Shown piece after piece: positions 24,467 to 33,065 of a stretch of 55,004 bases of DNA. Made by a program: the position numbers and the translations under genes. How positions within the stretch are numbered: position 1 is the stretch's first letter; each line of letters begins with the position of its first letter. Under the pieces are notes generated by a model. The model was not told the DNA's origin, searched no databases, and worked only from the letters and a program-made list of their open reading frames with translations. Location: contig CAYYMI010000011.1 in the NCBI GenBank assembly GCA_964472905.1, positions 1-55,004 on the forward strand, read 5' to 3'. The DNA comes from Hellea sp964472905 (GTDB taxonomy: Bacteria > Pseudomonadota > Alphaproteobacteria > Caulobacterales > Maricaulaceae).

Positions 24467-25284
24467 AAGCAATAGCTCCCGCCATTGGCAACAAGCACGC
24501 TACCTGTCACAAAACTCGCGTCCTCCGATAGCAAGTAGGTCACCGCGCTTGCGACTTCTTTCGGATCGGCCATACGTCCAAGCGGAACCGATTGTTCCAT
24601 ACTGGTAATCCATTCTTGAGGCAGGCCATTCATTATGGGCGTATTGGTTGGACCTGGAGCAACGGCATTGACGCGAATGCCGCGCGGTGCCAATTCGCGC
24701 GCTAACTGACGGGAGAGCCCAATTAAAGCAGATTTTGAGGTCACATAATGGGGCGAGCCTTCGCCTGATTGAGCCGATGTAGAGGATATATTGACGATGG
24801 AGCCTGCATTGCCATCTTCGGCCATAATGCGGACAGCTTCACGGCAAACATAAAAAGCGCCGTTTAAGTTTACGGCCATAACACCTGCCCAGCCTTCATC
24901 TTCCATATGGATGAGATGGTCTACAAAAGTAGTAGGTGTGTTCCCAGCTGCGAGTTCTTCATTGCGGGCATTCATGCTAGCATAAAATTTATCAGAACCA
25001 TCTCCTTGGGCTTGGCCTATGCCGGCGCAATTTACCGCAAAGTCCAATCGTCCGAATGTGCTGCGGGCCTTACGGACGGCTTTGATAACCTCCGCGCTCT
25101 CACCGACATTACATTTGAGAGCCAAGTGTTTTCCGTCCAAATTTTCGATAAGACTTTGGGCTTGGTCTAGATTTAAATCTAAAGCAGCGACTTGAGCGCC
25201 TTCCTCGGCGAGACGGGTTGCAATAGCCGCGCCAATGCCTTGTCCTGCACCTGTGACAACTGCCGCTTTTCCTTTGAGTTTCAT
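24463..25284 (-). CDS. short-chain dehydrogenase/reductase (SDR)
   Basis: A classical SDR of 273 aa. The start is the ATG behind TTTGGAG; a longer frame adds a non-homologous leader. TGAGQGIG is the cofactor loop, NCAG the structural motif, and the catalytic residues are the Ser in NISSTSA and Tyr-x3-Lys in YVTSK. About 25 extra residues (GDGSDKFYASMNARNEELAAGN) are inserted after NCAG, unusual for the family and perhaps part of substrate recognition. D38 in AALDLN suggests NAD(H). It is the second gene of a two-SDR operon, 13 bp behind the other. Confidence 0.92.
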   Translation of the reverse strand: MKLKGKAAVVTGAGQGIGAAIATRLAEEGAQVAALDLNLDQAQSLIENLDGKHLALKCNVGESAEVIKAVRKARSTFGRLDFAVNCAGIGQAQGDGSDKFYASMNARNEELAAGNTPTTFVDHLIHMEDEGWAGVMAVNLNGAFYVCREAVRIMAEDGNAGSIVNISSTSAQSGEGSPHYVTSKSALIGLSRQLARELAPRGIRVNAVAPGPTNTPIMNGLPQEWITSMEQSVPLGRMADPKEVASAVTYLLSEDASFVTGSVLVANGGSYCF

Positions 25285-25297
25285 AGGTACTCCAAAC

Positions 25298-26062
25298 TTA
25301 TGAGGGAACGTAAAGCTCGTTAGCTTTACCACCATCAACAGGTATACTTGCCCCTGTAACATAAGATGAAGCGTCAGATGCTAGAAATAAGACCACATTC
25401 GCGACTTCTTCGGGGCTACCGATACGGCCCATGGGATTTGCGCCCGCTATAGCGGCGGCGGCGTCAGGGTCGGCGGTAAACCAAGCCCTAGTTGCCGGCG
25501 TCATGATAGGACCCGGCGTGACGGCATTGACCCGAATATCTTGGGCCGCGCCTTCCATTGCGGCGTTTCGTGTGAAATGAAGAAGGGCAGCTTTGGATGC
25601 TCCATAGCCGCTCATGCCTTGCATAGCGCGTTCACCGTTAATCGAACTGATATTGATGATTGACCCGCCTTTTCCTGCCATAGCCGCCATGGCCGCTTGG
25701 GTGCCCATATAGGGGGCGTCCATATTGACGCGAAAATTTTGCTGAAAACTATTCAAGTCTGTATCTGAAATCATCCCCATGCCAACATGCGGAGCATTGT
25801 TAACGAGAATATCAACGCCTTTGTCTTGCGCGACATCCGCAATCATGGCTGCATATGCAGCGGCATCAGACACATCTTGGACACGGGCTTCACAGGAGCC
25901 GCCAGCATCATTGATATCTTTGGCAACTGTATCCAATTTGTCTTGATTCCGCGCACAGATAACCACATGTGCGCCTTCATCGGCTAGTTTCCGCGCTATA
26001 GCGCGCCCAATACCGTCACTCCCGCCGCTTACAATAGCTGTTTTCCCTGATAAAGACCCCAT
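25298..26062 (-). CDS. short-chain dehydrogenase/reductase (SDR)
   Basis: A 254-aa classical SDR: SGGSDGIG cofactor loop, NNAPHVG (a variant of NNAG), Ser in NISSING, catalytic YGASK, and the C-terminal YVTGASIPVDGG. ICARN after the second strand suggests NADP(H). AAGGGA lies 7 nt before the ATG. It is the first gene of the leftward two-SDR operon, divergent from the acyl-CoA ligase across the second TGCGTA-N18-TACGCA palindrome. It would oxidise a hydroxyl or reduce a ketone of the cluster's substrate. Confidence 0.92.
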   Translation of the reverse strand: MGSLSGKTAIVSGGSDGIGRAIARKLADEGAHVVICARNQDKLDTVAKDINDAGGSCEARVQDVSDAAAYAAMIADVAQDKGVDILVNNAPHVGMGMISDTDLNSFQQNFRVNMDAPYMGTQAAMAAMAGKGGSIINISSINGERAMQGMSGYGASKAALLHFTRNAAMEGAAQDIRVNAVTPGPIMTPATRAWFTADPDAAAAIAGANPMGRIGSPEEVANVVLFLASDASSYVTGASIPVDGGKANELYVPS

Positions 26063-26100
26063 GATCTATCCCTTTTATTTTTTATCAATCTAAAACAGAA

Positions 26101-26130
26101 TGCGTAAAAAACAATGGTAAAAAATACGCA
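26101..26130. promoter_or_regulatory. operator candidate TGCGTA-N18-TACGCA, copy 2
   Basis: The arms TGCGTA (26101-26106) and TACGCA (26125-26130) have exactly the spacing of the first site. Here the arms extend outward to AATGCGTA/TACGCATT. An additional half-site TGCGTA lies at 26164-26169. The spacer sequences of the two sites are A-rich but otherwise different, so the conserved arms look selected. Confidence 0.7.
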
Positions 26131-26206
26131 TTTCAGACTATCCGCAGAGTTGAAATGAGAGATTGCGTAATATAAGTTGGTTTTCAATGATGAATTGAAT
26201 TGTTTT

Positions 26207-27904
26207 ATGAAACAGTCTGACCCCAATATCACGGCCCTTATGGCCCCTGGCGCGCCTTATGAAGTCGTGAACGAATTTGTTCTGGGGCACGAGATGCGGG
26301 TATTCAAAAATGCTCCGGAGAATTTGACACAGATATTTGAACAAGCCCGAGATTATGGTCCTGCAGAATTTGTGACTTTGAGCGATACACGCCTGACATT
26401 TCATGCGTTTTTTGATCAAGCCGATCGCTTATCAAACTGGTTGCAGAAAAAATCTAATGTCACTCCCGGGCAATCTGTAGCGATTTGTATGCAGAATTGC
26501 CCTGAATGGATGGTTGCCTTTGTCGCTATTTCAAATATTGGCGGGGTACCCGTTTCCGTGAATAGCCGAGGTGAAGGCATTGTTATGTCTCAAGCTATAG
26601 AAGATGCGGATAGTGTTCTTGTGATAGCCGATGTCAAGCGGCTAAAAACCTTAGGAGAAGCTGATTGCCATCTGCCCGTTATCTGTGTCGGCGGTAACGT
26701 TATGTCGGAAGATGTTACGCCGTATAATGACGTGATGAAATCAACACCCGATTACATACCTGTCTCTCGCCAAACGGATGACCCCGCCGCAATGTTCTTT
26801 ACCTCCGGCACAACAGGTCGGGCGAAAGCCGCGGTCATGACGCACCGAAATATTATTACGGGGCTGTTCACAACGCAGATGGCCATTGCCTCCGTTTTCA
26901 TGAAAATGGCAGAGCAATATGGGATGACAGTCGAGGCGCTAAAGGCCCAAATGCCGCAAGGCTGCTCTATGATGATTTTTCCGCTCTTTCATGTCAGCGG
27001 TTGTGTCGCAACATTTCTGTCGTCGATGGCTTCGGGAGGTAAGCTTGTGATGATGGAGCGTTGGAATGCGCAGGAAGCTCTGAGGTTAATTGAAGCCGAA
27101 AAAATCAGCAGTTTTGGAGGTGTACCGACTATGCATTGGGACCTGGTCAATGCCGCAAAAAATACCAAGTATGATCTTAGCTCTCTTCGAGCGATATCGT
27201 GTGGTGGACAAGCGTTACCGCTAGGATTGCTCGCTGAAATTAGCGAGACCTTCCCTAATGCTATTATTGGTGCAGGATACGGTATGACAGAAGCCAGCGG
27301 CGCAGTTTCACAAGCGACGGGAGAAGGCATTACGTCGCATCCCAAAGCCTCAGGACAGAAGCTGGCCATGGTTGATATTAAAGTCATGGATGAGGCAGGG
27401 CAGAAATTGCCCGAAGGCGAAATTGGCGAATTCTGGGTGCGCGGGCCGACCGTGATAAAACAATATTACCGCCGCCCTGAGGCTAATGCCAAAGCCTTTA
27501 AGGATGGCTGGTATCGGACCGGGGATATTGGCAAGCTTGATGCTGATGGTTATTTGACTGTGGTGGACCGCAAGACTGATATGGTGATTTCGGGAGGAGA
27601 AAATATTTATTGCGCTGAAGTAGAACAAGCATTGGGCCGCCATCCTGCTGTGCGCCAAGTCACGACATTTGGCGTACCCGATGATCGATTAGGGGAGCGT
27701 CTAGTCGCCGGCTTTGTTGTCGAAGGACAGGTTACGGCAGATGATTTGATGGACTATGCCAAGGATAATCTTGCCGCTTATAAAGTCCCGACTGACATAA
27801 TTGTTCAAGCCACATCCTTTGTTTTAAATGCGATGGGGAAGATTGAAAAACATAAAGTCAGAGCCGCTTATCTTGAGCAAAAACAAAAAGAACAGGCCGC
27901 CTAA
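26207..27904 (+). CDS. AMP-dependent acyl-CoA synthetase/ligase
   Basis: 565 aa from the ATG in MKQSDPNITAL; an in-frame TTG 10 codons earlier is unlikely, and the Shine-Dalgarno is weak either way. Adenylate-forming motifs are complete: FTSGTTGRAKAAVMTH (P-loop), GYGMTEASG, YRTGDIGKLDADGYL, DRKTDMVISGGENIYCAEVE, and the C-terminal catalytic lysine in NAMGKIEKHKVR. It activates a carboxylic acid as its CoA thioester with ATP. It leads a rightward four-gene operon with 1- to 4-nt overlaps and probably primes the substrate for the hydratase. Confidence 0.94.
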   Translation: MKQSDPNITALMAPGAPYEVVNEFVLGHEMRVFKNAPENLTQIFEQARDYGPAEFVTLSDTRLTFHAFFDQADRLSNWLQKKSNVTPGQSVAICMQNCPEWMVAFVAISNIGGVPVSVNSRGEGIVMSQAIEDADSVLVIADVKRLKTLGEADCHLPVICVGGNVMSEDVTPYNDVMKSTPDYIPVSRQTDDPAAMFFTSGTTGRAKAAVMTHRNIITGLFTTQMAIASVFMKMAEQYGMTVEALKAQMPQGCSMMIFPLFHVSGCVATFLSSMASGGKLVMMERWNAQEALRLIEAEKISSFGGVPTMHWDLVNAAKNTKYDLSSLRAISCGGQALPLGLLAEISETFPNAIIGAGYGMTEASGAVSQATGEGITSHPKASGQKLAMVDIKVMDEAGQKLPEGEIGEFWVRGPTVIKQYYRRPEANAKAFKDGWYRTGDIGKLDADGYLTVVDRKTDMVISGGENIYCAEVEQALGRHPAVRQVTTFGVPDDRLGERLVAGFVVEGQVTADDLMDYAKDNLAAYKVPTDIIVQATSFVLNAMGKIEKHKVRAAYLEQKQKEQAA

Positions 27905-28785
27905 TGGGATATCCCAAAGATATAAAAATCATAGATACTATGCTGGGTATTCCAACCCATGCCGATCGGTCTGATTGGTATGATAGTTTTCGCCCCCTGC
28001 TTAATGATCAACAAAGCCGCGATATGTTTAAAATGCCGGCGCAATATATGTTCAAAGATATCCCCGAAGCATCTGCCAATGTGTCTGACTTTGTAGGATG
28101 GACTATAGAGCAAATGGATAAGCACAATATAGAAAAAGCGATGGTTGGCTTTAACGAAGATGAGACCTCTCGCAAGGCTGCTAAAGATTATCCAGACAAG
28201 TTTTTCTTTGACGTCCCGTGCAACCCTAACCTAGGCATGGATGAAGTCAGGCGGGTAAAACGGTTGCACGCAGAATATGGCATTAAATCTGTATCCGTTT
28301 TTCCAGCCGGAACGTGTCCTCAAGTCTCTATCAATGACGCACGAATGTACCCGCTTTATGCCTGTTGTGTGGAATTGGACATTCCCATTGTTTTAAATGT
28401 CGGTGTTCCAGGCCCACGCATTCCGATGGAAACTCAGAAGGTTGAGCATTTAGATGAAGTGTGTTGGTTCTTCCCCGAGCTAAAAGTGGTTATGCGTCAT
28501 GGGGCAGAGCCTTGGGAGGATTTGGCCGTTAAGTTAATGATAAAATACCCTAATCTTTATTATTCAACCTCGGCCTTTGCGCCGAAACATTATCCGAAAG
28601 CTATCATTGATTATGCCAATTCACGCGGTTCGGATAAGATCATCTATGCAGGCTATTTCCCAATGGGGTTAAGCCTCGACCGAATTTTTAAAGATATGGA
28701 AAATGTTCCTTTTAAAGATGATGTTTGGCCTAAATTTTTACGCAGTAACGCTGAGCGGGTTTTCAAATTAGGGGAGGTGGCATGA
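27904..28785 (+). CDS. amidohydrolase-fold protein (Amidohydro_2), metal ligands degenerate
   Basis: 293 aa in the ACMSD-like branch of the amidohydrolase superfamily. Recognisable elements are FPAGTCPQVSINDARMYPLYACC, PIVLNVGVPGP, VVMRHGAEPWEDLAVKLM, NLYYSTSAFAPKHYPKAIIDY and the ending FLRSNAERVFKLG. The HxH expected after strand 1 is replaced: the protein reads IIDTMLGIPTHAD. The late metal/catalytic Asp (normally in a GSDxP-type motif) is replaced in IIYAGYFPMG. It may be a metal-independent lyase or hydrolase, or non-catalytic. It overlaps the ligase stop by one base and the next Rieske gene by 4 nt. Confidence 0.85.
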   Translation: MGYPKDIKIIDTMLGIPTHADRSDWYDSFRPLLNDQQSRDMFKMPAQYMFKDIPEASANVSDFVGWTIEQMDKHNIEKAMVGFNEDETSRKAAKDYPDKFFFDVPCNPNLGMDEVRRVKRLHAEYGIKSVSVFPAGTCPQVSINDARMYPLYACCVELDIPIVLNVGVPGPRIPMETQKVEHLDEVCWFFPELKVVMRHGAEPWEDLAVKLMIKYPNLYYSTSAFAPKHYPKAIIDYANSRGSDKIIYAGYFPMGLSLDRIFKDMENVPFKDDVWPKFLRSNAERVFKLGEVA

Positions 28786-29897
28786 CCAGCAACACAACGT
28801 CTCACGTCGCGGTTTGGGCACAGCTTGAAGGTCTCAAAGGAGACGAGCTAACAGCTTGGCGCATGAACGCTATTGAAAACCGCGCTACAGTTAAAGAGCG
28901 TAATCTTGATACGCTTCCTCTGCCATTTGGCTGGTTTATGGTGGCTTATTCTGACGAGCTCGCAAAAGGTGAAGTCAAGCCGCTTTATTATTTTGGCAAA
29001 GATTTAGTGCTATGGCGCGGTGAAGACGGAACCGCCCGCGTAATCGATGCTTATTGCAAACATTTGGGCGCGCATATGGGTTATGGTGGCCGCGTCAAAG
29101 GAAATTCGTTGGAATGCCCTTTTCACGCTTGGGAGTATAATGGTCAGGGGGCTGTCTTGGCTGTGCCTTATGCCAAAAAGGTGCCGCCCTCAGCCGCGCG
29201 GCCCTGTGAGGCGCAATGGAAAGTTGCTGAAAGTAATAAACAAATTCTAGTGTGGTATCATCCCTTTCACGAAGAACCGAAATGGGAACCAGAAAGTTTT
29301 GACCAAGTTCACGACCCGGATTGGACCGATTATAAAAAATACGAATGGATTGTGCATGGCCCTGTTCAGAACATGGCGGAGAACGGCGTTGATGCCGCGC
29401 ATTTTAAATATATTCACGGGACAGATAGTTTTCCTGATTATGACTTTGAATTTGATGGGCATAAACGTTCCGCAAGCGTCGAGGCGAAAATGCCAACGCC
29501 AAAAGGTGTTGTCGATGGAACAATAGCTTATGGAACAGTTGGGGCCGGGCAAAGTTGGACAAAGTTTTCTGGTATTTCCGAGACATTAATGGTGGCTGGC
29601 ATTACGCCGATTGATCAAGAGCGTACACATATACGCTTTGCTTTCACCCAACCGAAATCAGAAGCAGAAGGCCCCATGGCAAATCTTGCCAAAGCAATGC
29701 GCCGCGAAATTTGCAAACAACTGGACCAAGATAAAGTTGTTTGGGACCGTCAAAAATATATGCCCAAACCCAGCATCTGTGATGGAGATGGCCCAATTCT
29801 GCCGTTCCGTAAATTCTTCGCCCAATTCTATGCGGAATGGGAAAAAGATGGCGGCAAGAAAATTACAAAGCTGAAAATAGATAAAAAGGCGAGTTAA
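28782..29897 (+). CDS. Rieske non-haem iron oxygenase, KshA-like (second)
   Basis: 371 aa. Rieske ligands are C92-x-H94 (CKHLGAH) and C112-x2-H115 (CPFHAW). Catalytic-domain residues are N201, D204, H207 and H212 (NMAENGVDAAHFKYIHG), with an acidic ligand expected in QLDQDKVVWDRQ. The C-terminus is Lys-rich. It is only distantly similar to the other Rieske protein of the cluster, with different spacing around the first cysteine pair, so the two probably hydroxylate different positions or intermediates. It overlaps its upstream neighbour by 4 nt and the hydratase by one base. Confidence 0.92.
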   Translation: MTSNTTSHVAVWAQLEGLKGDELTAWRMNAIENRATVKERNLDTLPLPFGWFMVAYSDELAKGEVKPLYYFGKDLVLWRGEDGTARVIDAYCKHLGAHMGYGGRVKGNSLECPFHAWEYNGQGAVLAVPYAKKVPPSAARPCEAQWKVAESNKQILVWYHPFHEEPKWEPESFDQVHDPDWTDYKKYEWIVHGPVQNMAENGVDAAHFKYIHGTDSFPDYDFEFDGHKRSASVEAKMPTPKGVVDGTIAYGTVGAGQSWTKFSGISETLMVAGITPIDQERTHIRFAFTQPKSEAEGPMANLAKAMRREICKQLDQDKVVWDRQKYMPKPSICDGDGPILPFRKFFAQFYAEWEKDGGKKITKLKIDKKAS

Positions 29898-30664
29898 TGG
29901 CTGAAATTGAAGCCGTTAAAGACGGAGCGATTACGCGTATTCTGATTAACCGCGTTAATCAGATGAATTCCATTACGCCGAACATGCATCGATCTCTTCA
30001 AGGTGTCTTTGATGATTTTGCTGCGGATGATAGCCAGTATATAGCTGTTATTAAGGGAGCAGGGGATCGCGCCTTTTGTGCAGGAAGTGATTTAAAATCA
30101 GGTATTGGTAAAAATTATCCTGAAGGCGGTTATGCAGGCCTTATCAATCGCTTTGATTTGCCTAAGCCCGTTATTGCCGCCGTCAATGGTTTTGCTTTGG
30201 GGGGAGGGTTTGAAGTTGCTTTGGCTTGTGATATTATTGTTGCGTCAGAGACGGCAAGTTTTGGACTGCCTGAACCCAAAGTTGGGGCAGTTGCATTAGG
30301 AGGAGGACTTCACCGTCTGCCGCGTCAAATTGGTCTGAAAAACGCAATGGGTCTTATTTTGTCATCTCGGCGTATAAATGCTCAAGAAGGTTATAGGCTG
30401 GGTTTTGTCAATGAAGTGGTTGCGGCCGCTGATTTAGACGTGGCGGTACAAAAATGGTGTGATGATATTCTCGCGGGCGCGCCATTATCCGTTCAAGCCT
30501 CGAAAATGACAGTGCAGCGAGGATTAGACGAAGAGACTTTAGACGCCGCTTTAAACGCTCAAGAAGATTATCCTGAGTTTGCGCGGTGGCGCGACAGTGA
30601 AGACGCTCATGAGGGTATTTCGGCTTTTACGGAAAAGCGCAAACCAAACTGGCAAGGCCGCTAA
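29897..30664 (+). CDS. enoyl-CoA hydratase/isomerase (crotonase) family protein
   Basis: 255 aa. Oxyanion-hole segments GDRAFCAGSDLKSG and ALGGGFEVALACDI are clear. Both glutamates used by classical hydratases are present: one in GGGFE, the other in FGLPEPKVG. The conserved LPRQIG and SSRRINAQEGYRLGFVNEVV follow. It probably hydrates or rearranges the CoA ester made by the ligase at the head of the operon. Last gene of that operon; no clear intrinsic terminator follows. Confidence 0.94.
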   Translation: MAEIEAVKDGAITRILINRVNQMNSITPNMHRSLQGVFDDFAADDSQYIAVIKGAGDRAFCAGSDLKSGIGKNYPEGGYAGLINRFDLPKPVIAAVNGFALGGGFEVALACDIIVASETASFGLPEPKVGAVALGGGLHRLPRQIGLKNAMGLILSSRRINAQEGYRLGFVNEVVAAADLDVAVQKWCDDILAGAPLSVQASKMTVQRGLDEETLDAALNAQEDYPEFARWRDSEDAHEGISAFTEKRKPNWQGR

Positions 30665-30740
30665 GAATTCCAACATAAAATTAACATCATTGGCTGATAG
30701 TGTGTCTTGGCAAATCACACAAAAAGGTTAGGGTGCGCTT

Positions 30741-32159
30741 ATGATTAGAAAACTGACTCTTTCCCTCGTCATTGCGGCTTCAATTTCGGTGCTCCCATTT
30801 GCTGTTCAAGCGCAATCAAGAGGGGTGCCTGATGGGTTCTCCGAGCTCGCGAAACAATTGTCGCCCTCAGTCGTGAATATTTCAACAGCACAGACTGTTG
30901 AGGTTAATACGGATGATGCGCCTGCCTTTCCAAAAGGGTCCCCTTTGGAACGGTTTAATGACTTTTTTGGGGGAGGCGCCAATCAAGATGGCCGCGTCTC
31001 AAAATCTTTGGGCTCGGGATTTGTGATAGATAAAGATGGGTATATCGTGACCAATAATCACGTCATTGAAGGGGCTGATTTGATCGAGGTTACTTTTCCT
31101 AATGGCGATACATTTGAGGCTGAGCTTTTAGGCCGCGATCCATCGACGGATATTGCGCTTTTAAAAATCGATACGGGCCGAGATATGCCATTCGTCAATT
31201 TTGGCGATTCTAACGAAGCCGAGGTTGGTGATTGGGTCATGGCGATCGGGAACCCCTTTGGGTATTCTGGCTCAGTAGCTGCCGGGATTATATCGGCGAG
31301 AAACCGTGACATTAGTCATGGGTCATATGATGACTTCATCCAAACAGATGTCGCTATTAATAAAGGTAATTCGGGTGGCCCCTTATTTAATATGGCGGGT
31401 GAGGTCGTTGGCGTGAATACTGCGATTTTATCGCCCACAGGATATAGTGTTGGGATTAGTTTTTCAGTCCCTGCGGATTTAGCTAGCTCAGTCGTTGATC
31501 AACTCCGTGAATTTGGGGAGACCCGCCGAGGTTACCTCGGTGTTCGCCCCCAAAAAGTCAGTCCAGCAATCGCCAAAAGCTATGGTCTAGATGAGGCTTA
31601 TGGCGCGTTGATTACGACGATTGTGAAGGATTCCCCCGCTGATAAGGCTGGGCTGAAGAAGGGCGATCTTATAACAAAGCTTGGCGGCAAAAAACTTGAA
31701 AGCTCACGTTTATTATCGCGCAAAATCGCAGAGTCCAAAATAGATGAAGAATTAGAAGTTACCTATATACGCCGTAGAAAGACAAAAACAACGAAAGTAA
31801 CAATCGAGCGCCTCAAAGAAAAGGTTACAGAAGACGAAAAGAAAAAGCGGGATAAAGAAGAAGCAGATGCTGATCGTGTAGCCATGGGCATTTCGGTCGA
31901 AGCTCTCACAGATGAAGCCCGTAAAAAATATAGAGTTAAATCCGAAGTTGAAGGTGTGCGTGTCGTCAAGGTTGATAAAAAATCTGAGGCAAGCGGCAAG
32001 ATTTTATCAGGTGATATCATCGAAGAAGTTGGGTTTGAAGCTGTCACATCTCCAAAGGAATTTGAAGAAGCGATGAAAGCGGCAAAAGAACTGGACCGTC
32101 CCGTAACAATTCTTATAAACCGGCGCGGAAACTTTATTTTTTACGCGCTTACGATTTAA
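30741..32159 (+). CDS. degP: Do-family (DegP/HtrA-like) periplasmic serine protease
   Basis: 472 aa with a signal peptide (MIRKLTLSLVIAASISVLPFAVQAQ). The trypsin-like domain carries the triad H107 (NNHVIEGAD), D137 (STDIALLKID) and S211 (NKGNSGGPLFN). Two PDZ domains follow, the first at about 260-345 (RRGYLGVRPQ, DSPADKAGLKKGDLI) and the second at about 385-470. They are joined by a highly charged lysine/glutamate linker (KEKVTEDEKKKRDKEEAD). It degrades or refolds damaged envelope proteins. The exact paralogue (DegP, DegQ or MucD type) is not resolved. It is followed at 24 bp by serB. Confidence 0.95.
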   Translation: MIRKLTLSLVIAASISVLPFAVQAQSRGVPDGFSELAKQLSPSVVNISTAQTVEVNTDDAPAFPKGSPLERFNDFFGGGANQDGRVSKSLGSGFVIDKDGYIVTNNHVIEGADLIEVTFPNGDTFEAELLGRDPSTDIALLKIDTGRDMPFVNFGDSNEAEVGDWVMAIGNPFGYSGSVAAGIISARNRDISHGSYDDFIQTDVAINKGNSGGPLFNMAGEVVGVNTAILSPTGYSVGISFSVPADLASSVVDQLREFGETRRGYLGVRPQKVSPAIAKSYGLDEAYGALITTIVKDSPADKAGLKKGDLITKLGGKKLESSRLLSRKIAESKIDEELEVTYIRRRKTKTTKVTIERLKEKVTEDEKKKRDKEEADADRVAMGISVEALTDEARKKYRVKSEVEGVRVVKVDKKSEASGKILSGDIIEEVGFEAVTSPKEFEEAMKAAKELDRPVTILINRRGNFIFYALTI

Positions 32160-32183
32160 TCGTTTAATCTACGGATTGTTCTC

Positions 32184-33062
32184 ATGAATACCTCTCTAGC
32201 TGTCGCAACAATCGTGTTGGCAGACAATAATGCCAATGCTTTTGAACTCGCATTGGGCTTGGTTCCTGATTTGCTCAGTTCAACGATTTTATCAGACGGT
32301 AAAGCCTTTGAAGGGCAGGTTGCGAGTAACATCACACAGGAATATCTCACGGCGGCTTTTGAAAAAGAAGGCTTGCAGGCGGATATATGTGTTCAATCAG
32401 CAGATAAACGCCGTAAAAAACTACTGATATGTGATATGGATAGCACGTTGATTGGGCAGGAATGCATCGATGAGCTGGCTGATTTTGCTGGGGTTAAAGA
32501 CCGCGTTAGCGCCATTACTGAGCGTGCCATGAGAGGTGAAATTGGATTTGAGGGGGCGTTAAAGGAGCGTGTCGGGTTGTTAAAGGGGTTAAAATTATCC
32601 GTTTTACAAACCTGTTTTGATGAACGCATTTATCTTAACCCTGGGGCTCGAACATTATGCCAGACAATGAAAGCTAATGGCGCGAAAGCCGTCATTGTTT
32701 CTGGTGGGTTTACTTTTTTCACTGGAAAGGTTGCGCAGGCCTGCGGGTTTGATGCCCATCAAGCCAATAGCCTGATCGAAGAAGAAGATGCTCTAACAGG
32801 TACTGTTGGTATGCCCATTCTTGGTCGCGAAACTAAATTGGATGCGTTGAAAAACCATAGTAGCTCCTATGGTGGCCCAGGCAATGCCATTGCGATAGGT
32901 GATGGAGCTAATGATTTAGCTATGATTACAGGGGCTGGATTAGGAATAGCTTACTATGCGAAGCCTGCTGTTGCCGCCGCTGCTCATTGCGCTATAAATT
33001 GCACTGACCTGACGACAGCTTTATATTTTCAAGGGTATAAAGAAACCGAATTTGTTTATTAG
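32184..33062 (+). CDS. serB: phosphoserine phosphatase
   Basis: Final step of serine synthesis: hydrolysis of O-phospho-L-serine. 292 aa in the HAD superfamily. Motif I is CDMDSTLIGQECIDELADF, motif II VIVSGGFTFFTG, the motif III lysine lies near LGRETKLDALK, and motif IV is IAIGDGANDLAMI. An N-terminal region of about 75 residues has the length of the small regulatory domain seen in many SerB proteins. It is followed by miaA after 3 bp. Confidence 0.96.
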   Translation: MNTSLAVATIVLADNNANAFELALGLVPDLLSSTILSDGKAFEGQVASNITQEYLTAAFEKEGLQADICVQSADKRRKKLLICDMDSTLIGQECIDELADFAGVKDRVSAITERAMRGEIGFEGALKERVGLLKGLKLSVLQTCFDERIYLNPGARTLCQTMKANGAKAVIVSGGFTFFTGKVAQACGFDAHQANSLIEEEDALTGTVGMPILGRETKLDALKNHSSSYGGPGNAIAIGDGANDLAMITGAGLGIAYYAKPAVAAAAHCAINCTDLTTALYFQGYKETEFVY

Positions 33063-33065
33063 CCT

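Noticed and set aside
20622..30664. tRNA-His next to the catabolic cluster as an integration site of a genomic island
   Set aside because: No integrase is present and I found no direct repeat of the tRNA 3' end near 30.66 kb or elsewhere in the cluster. Codon use does not look foreign by eye.
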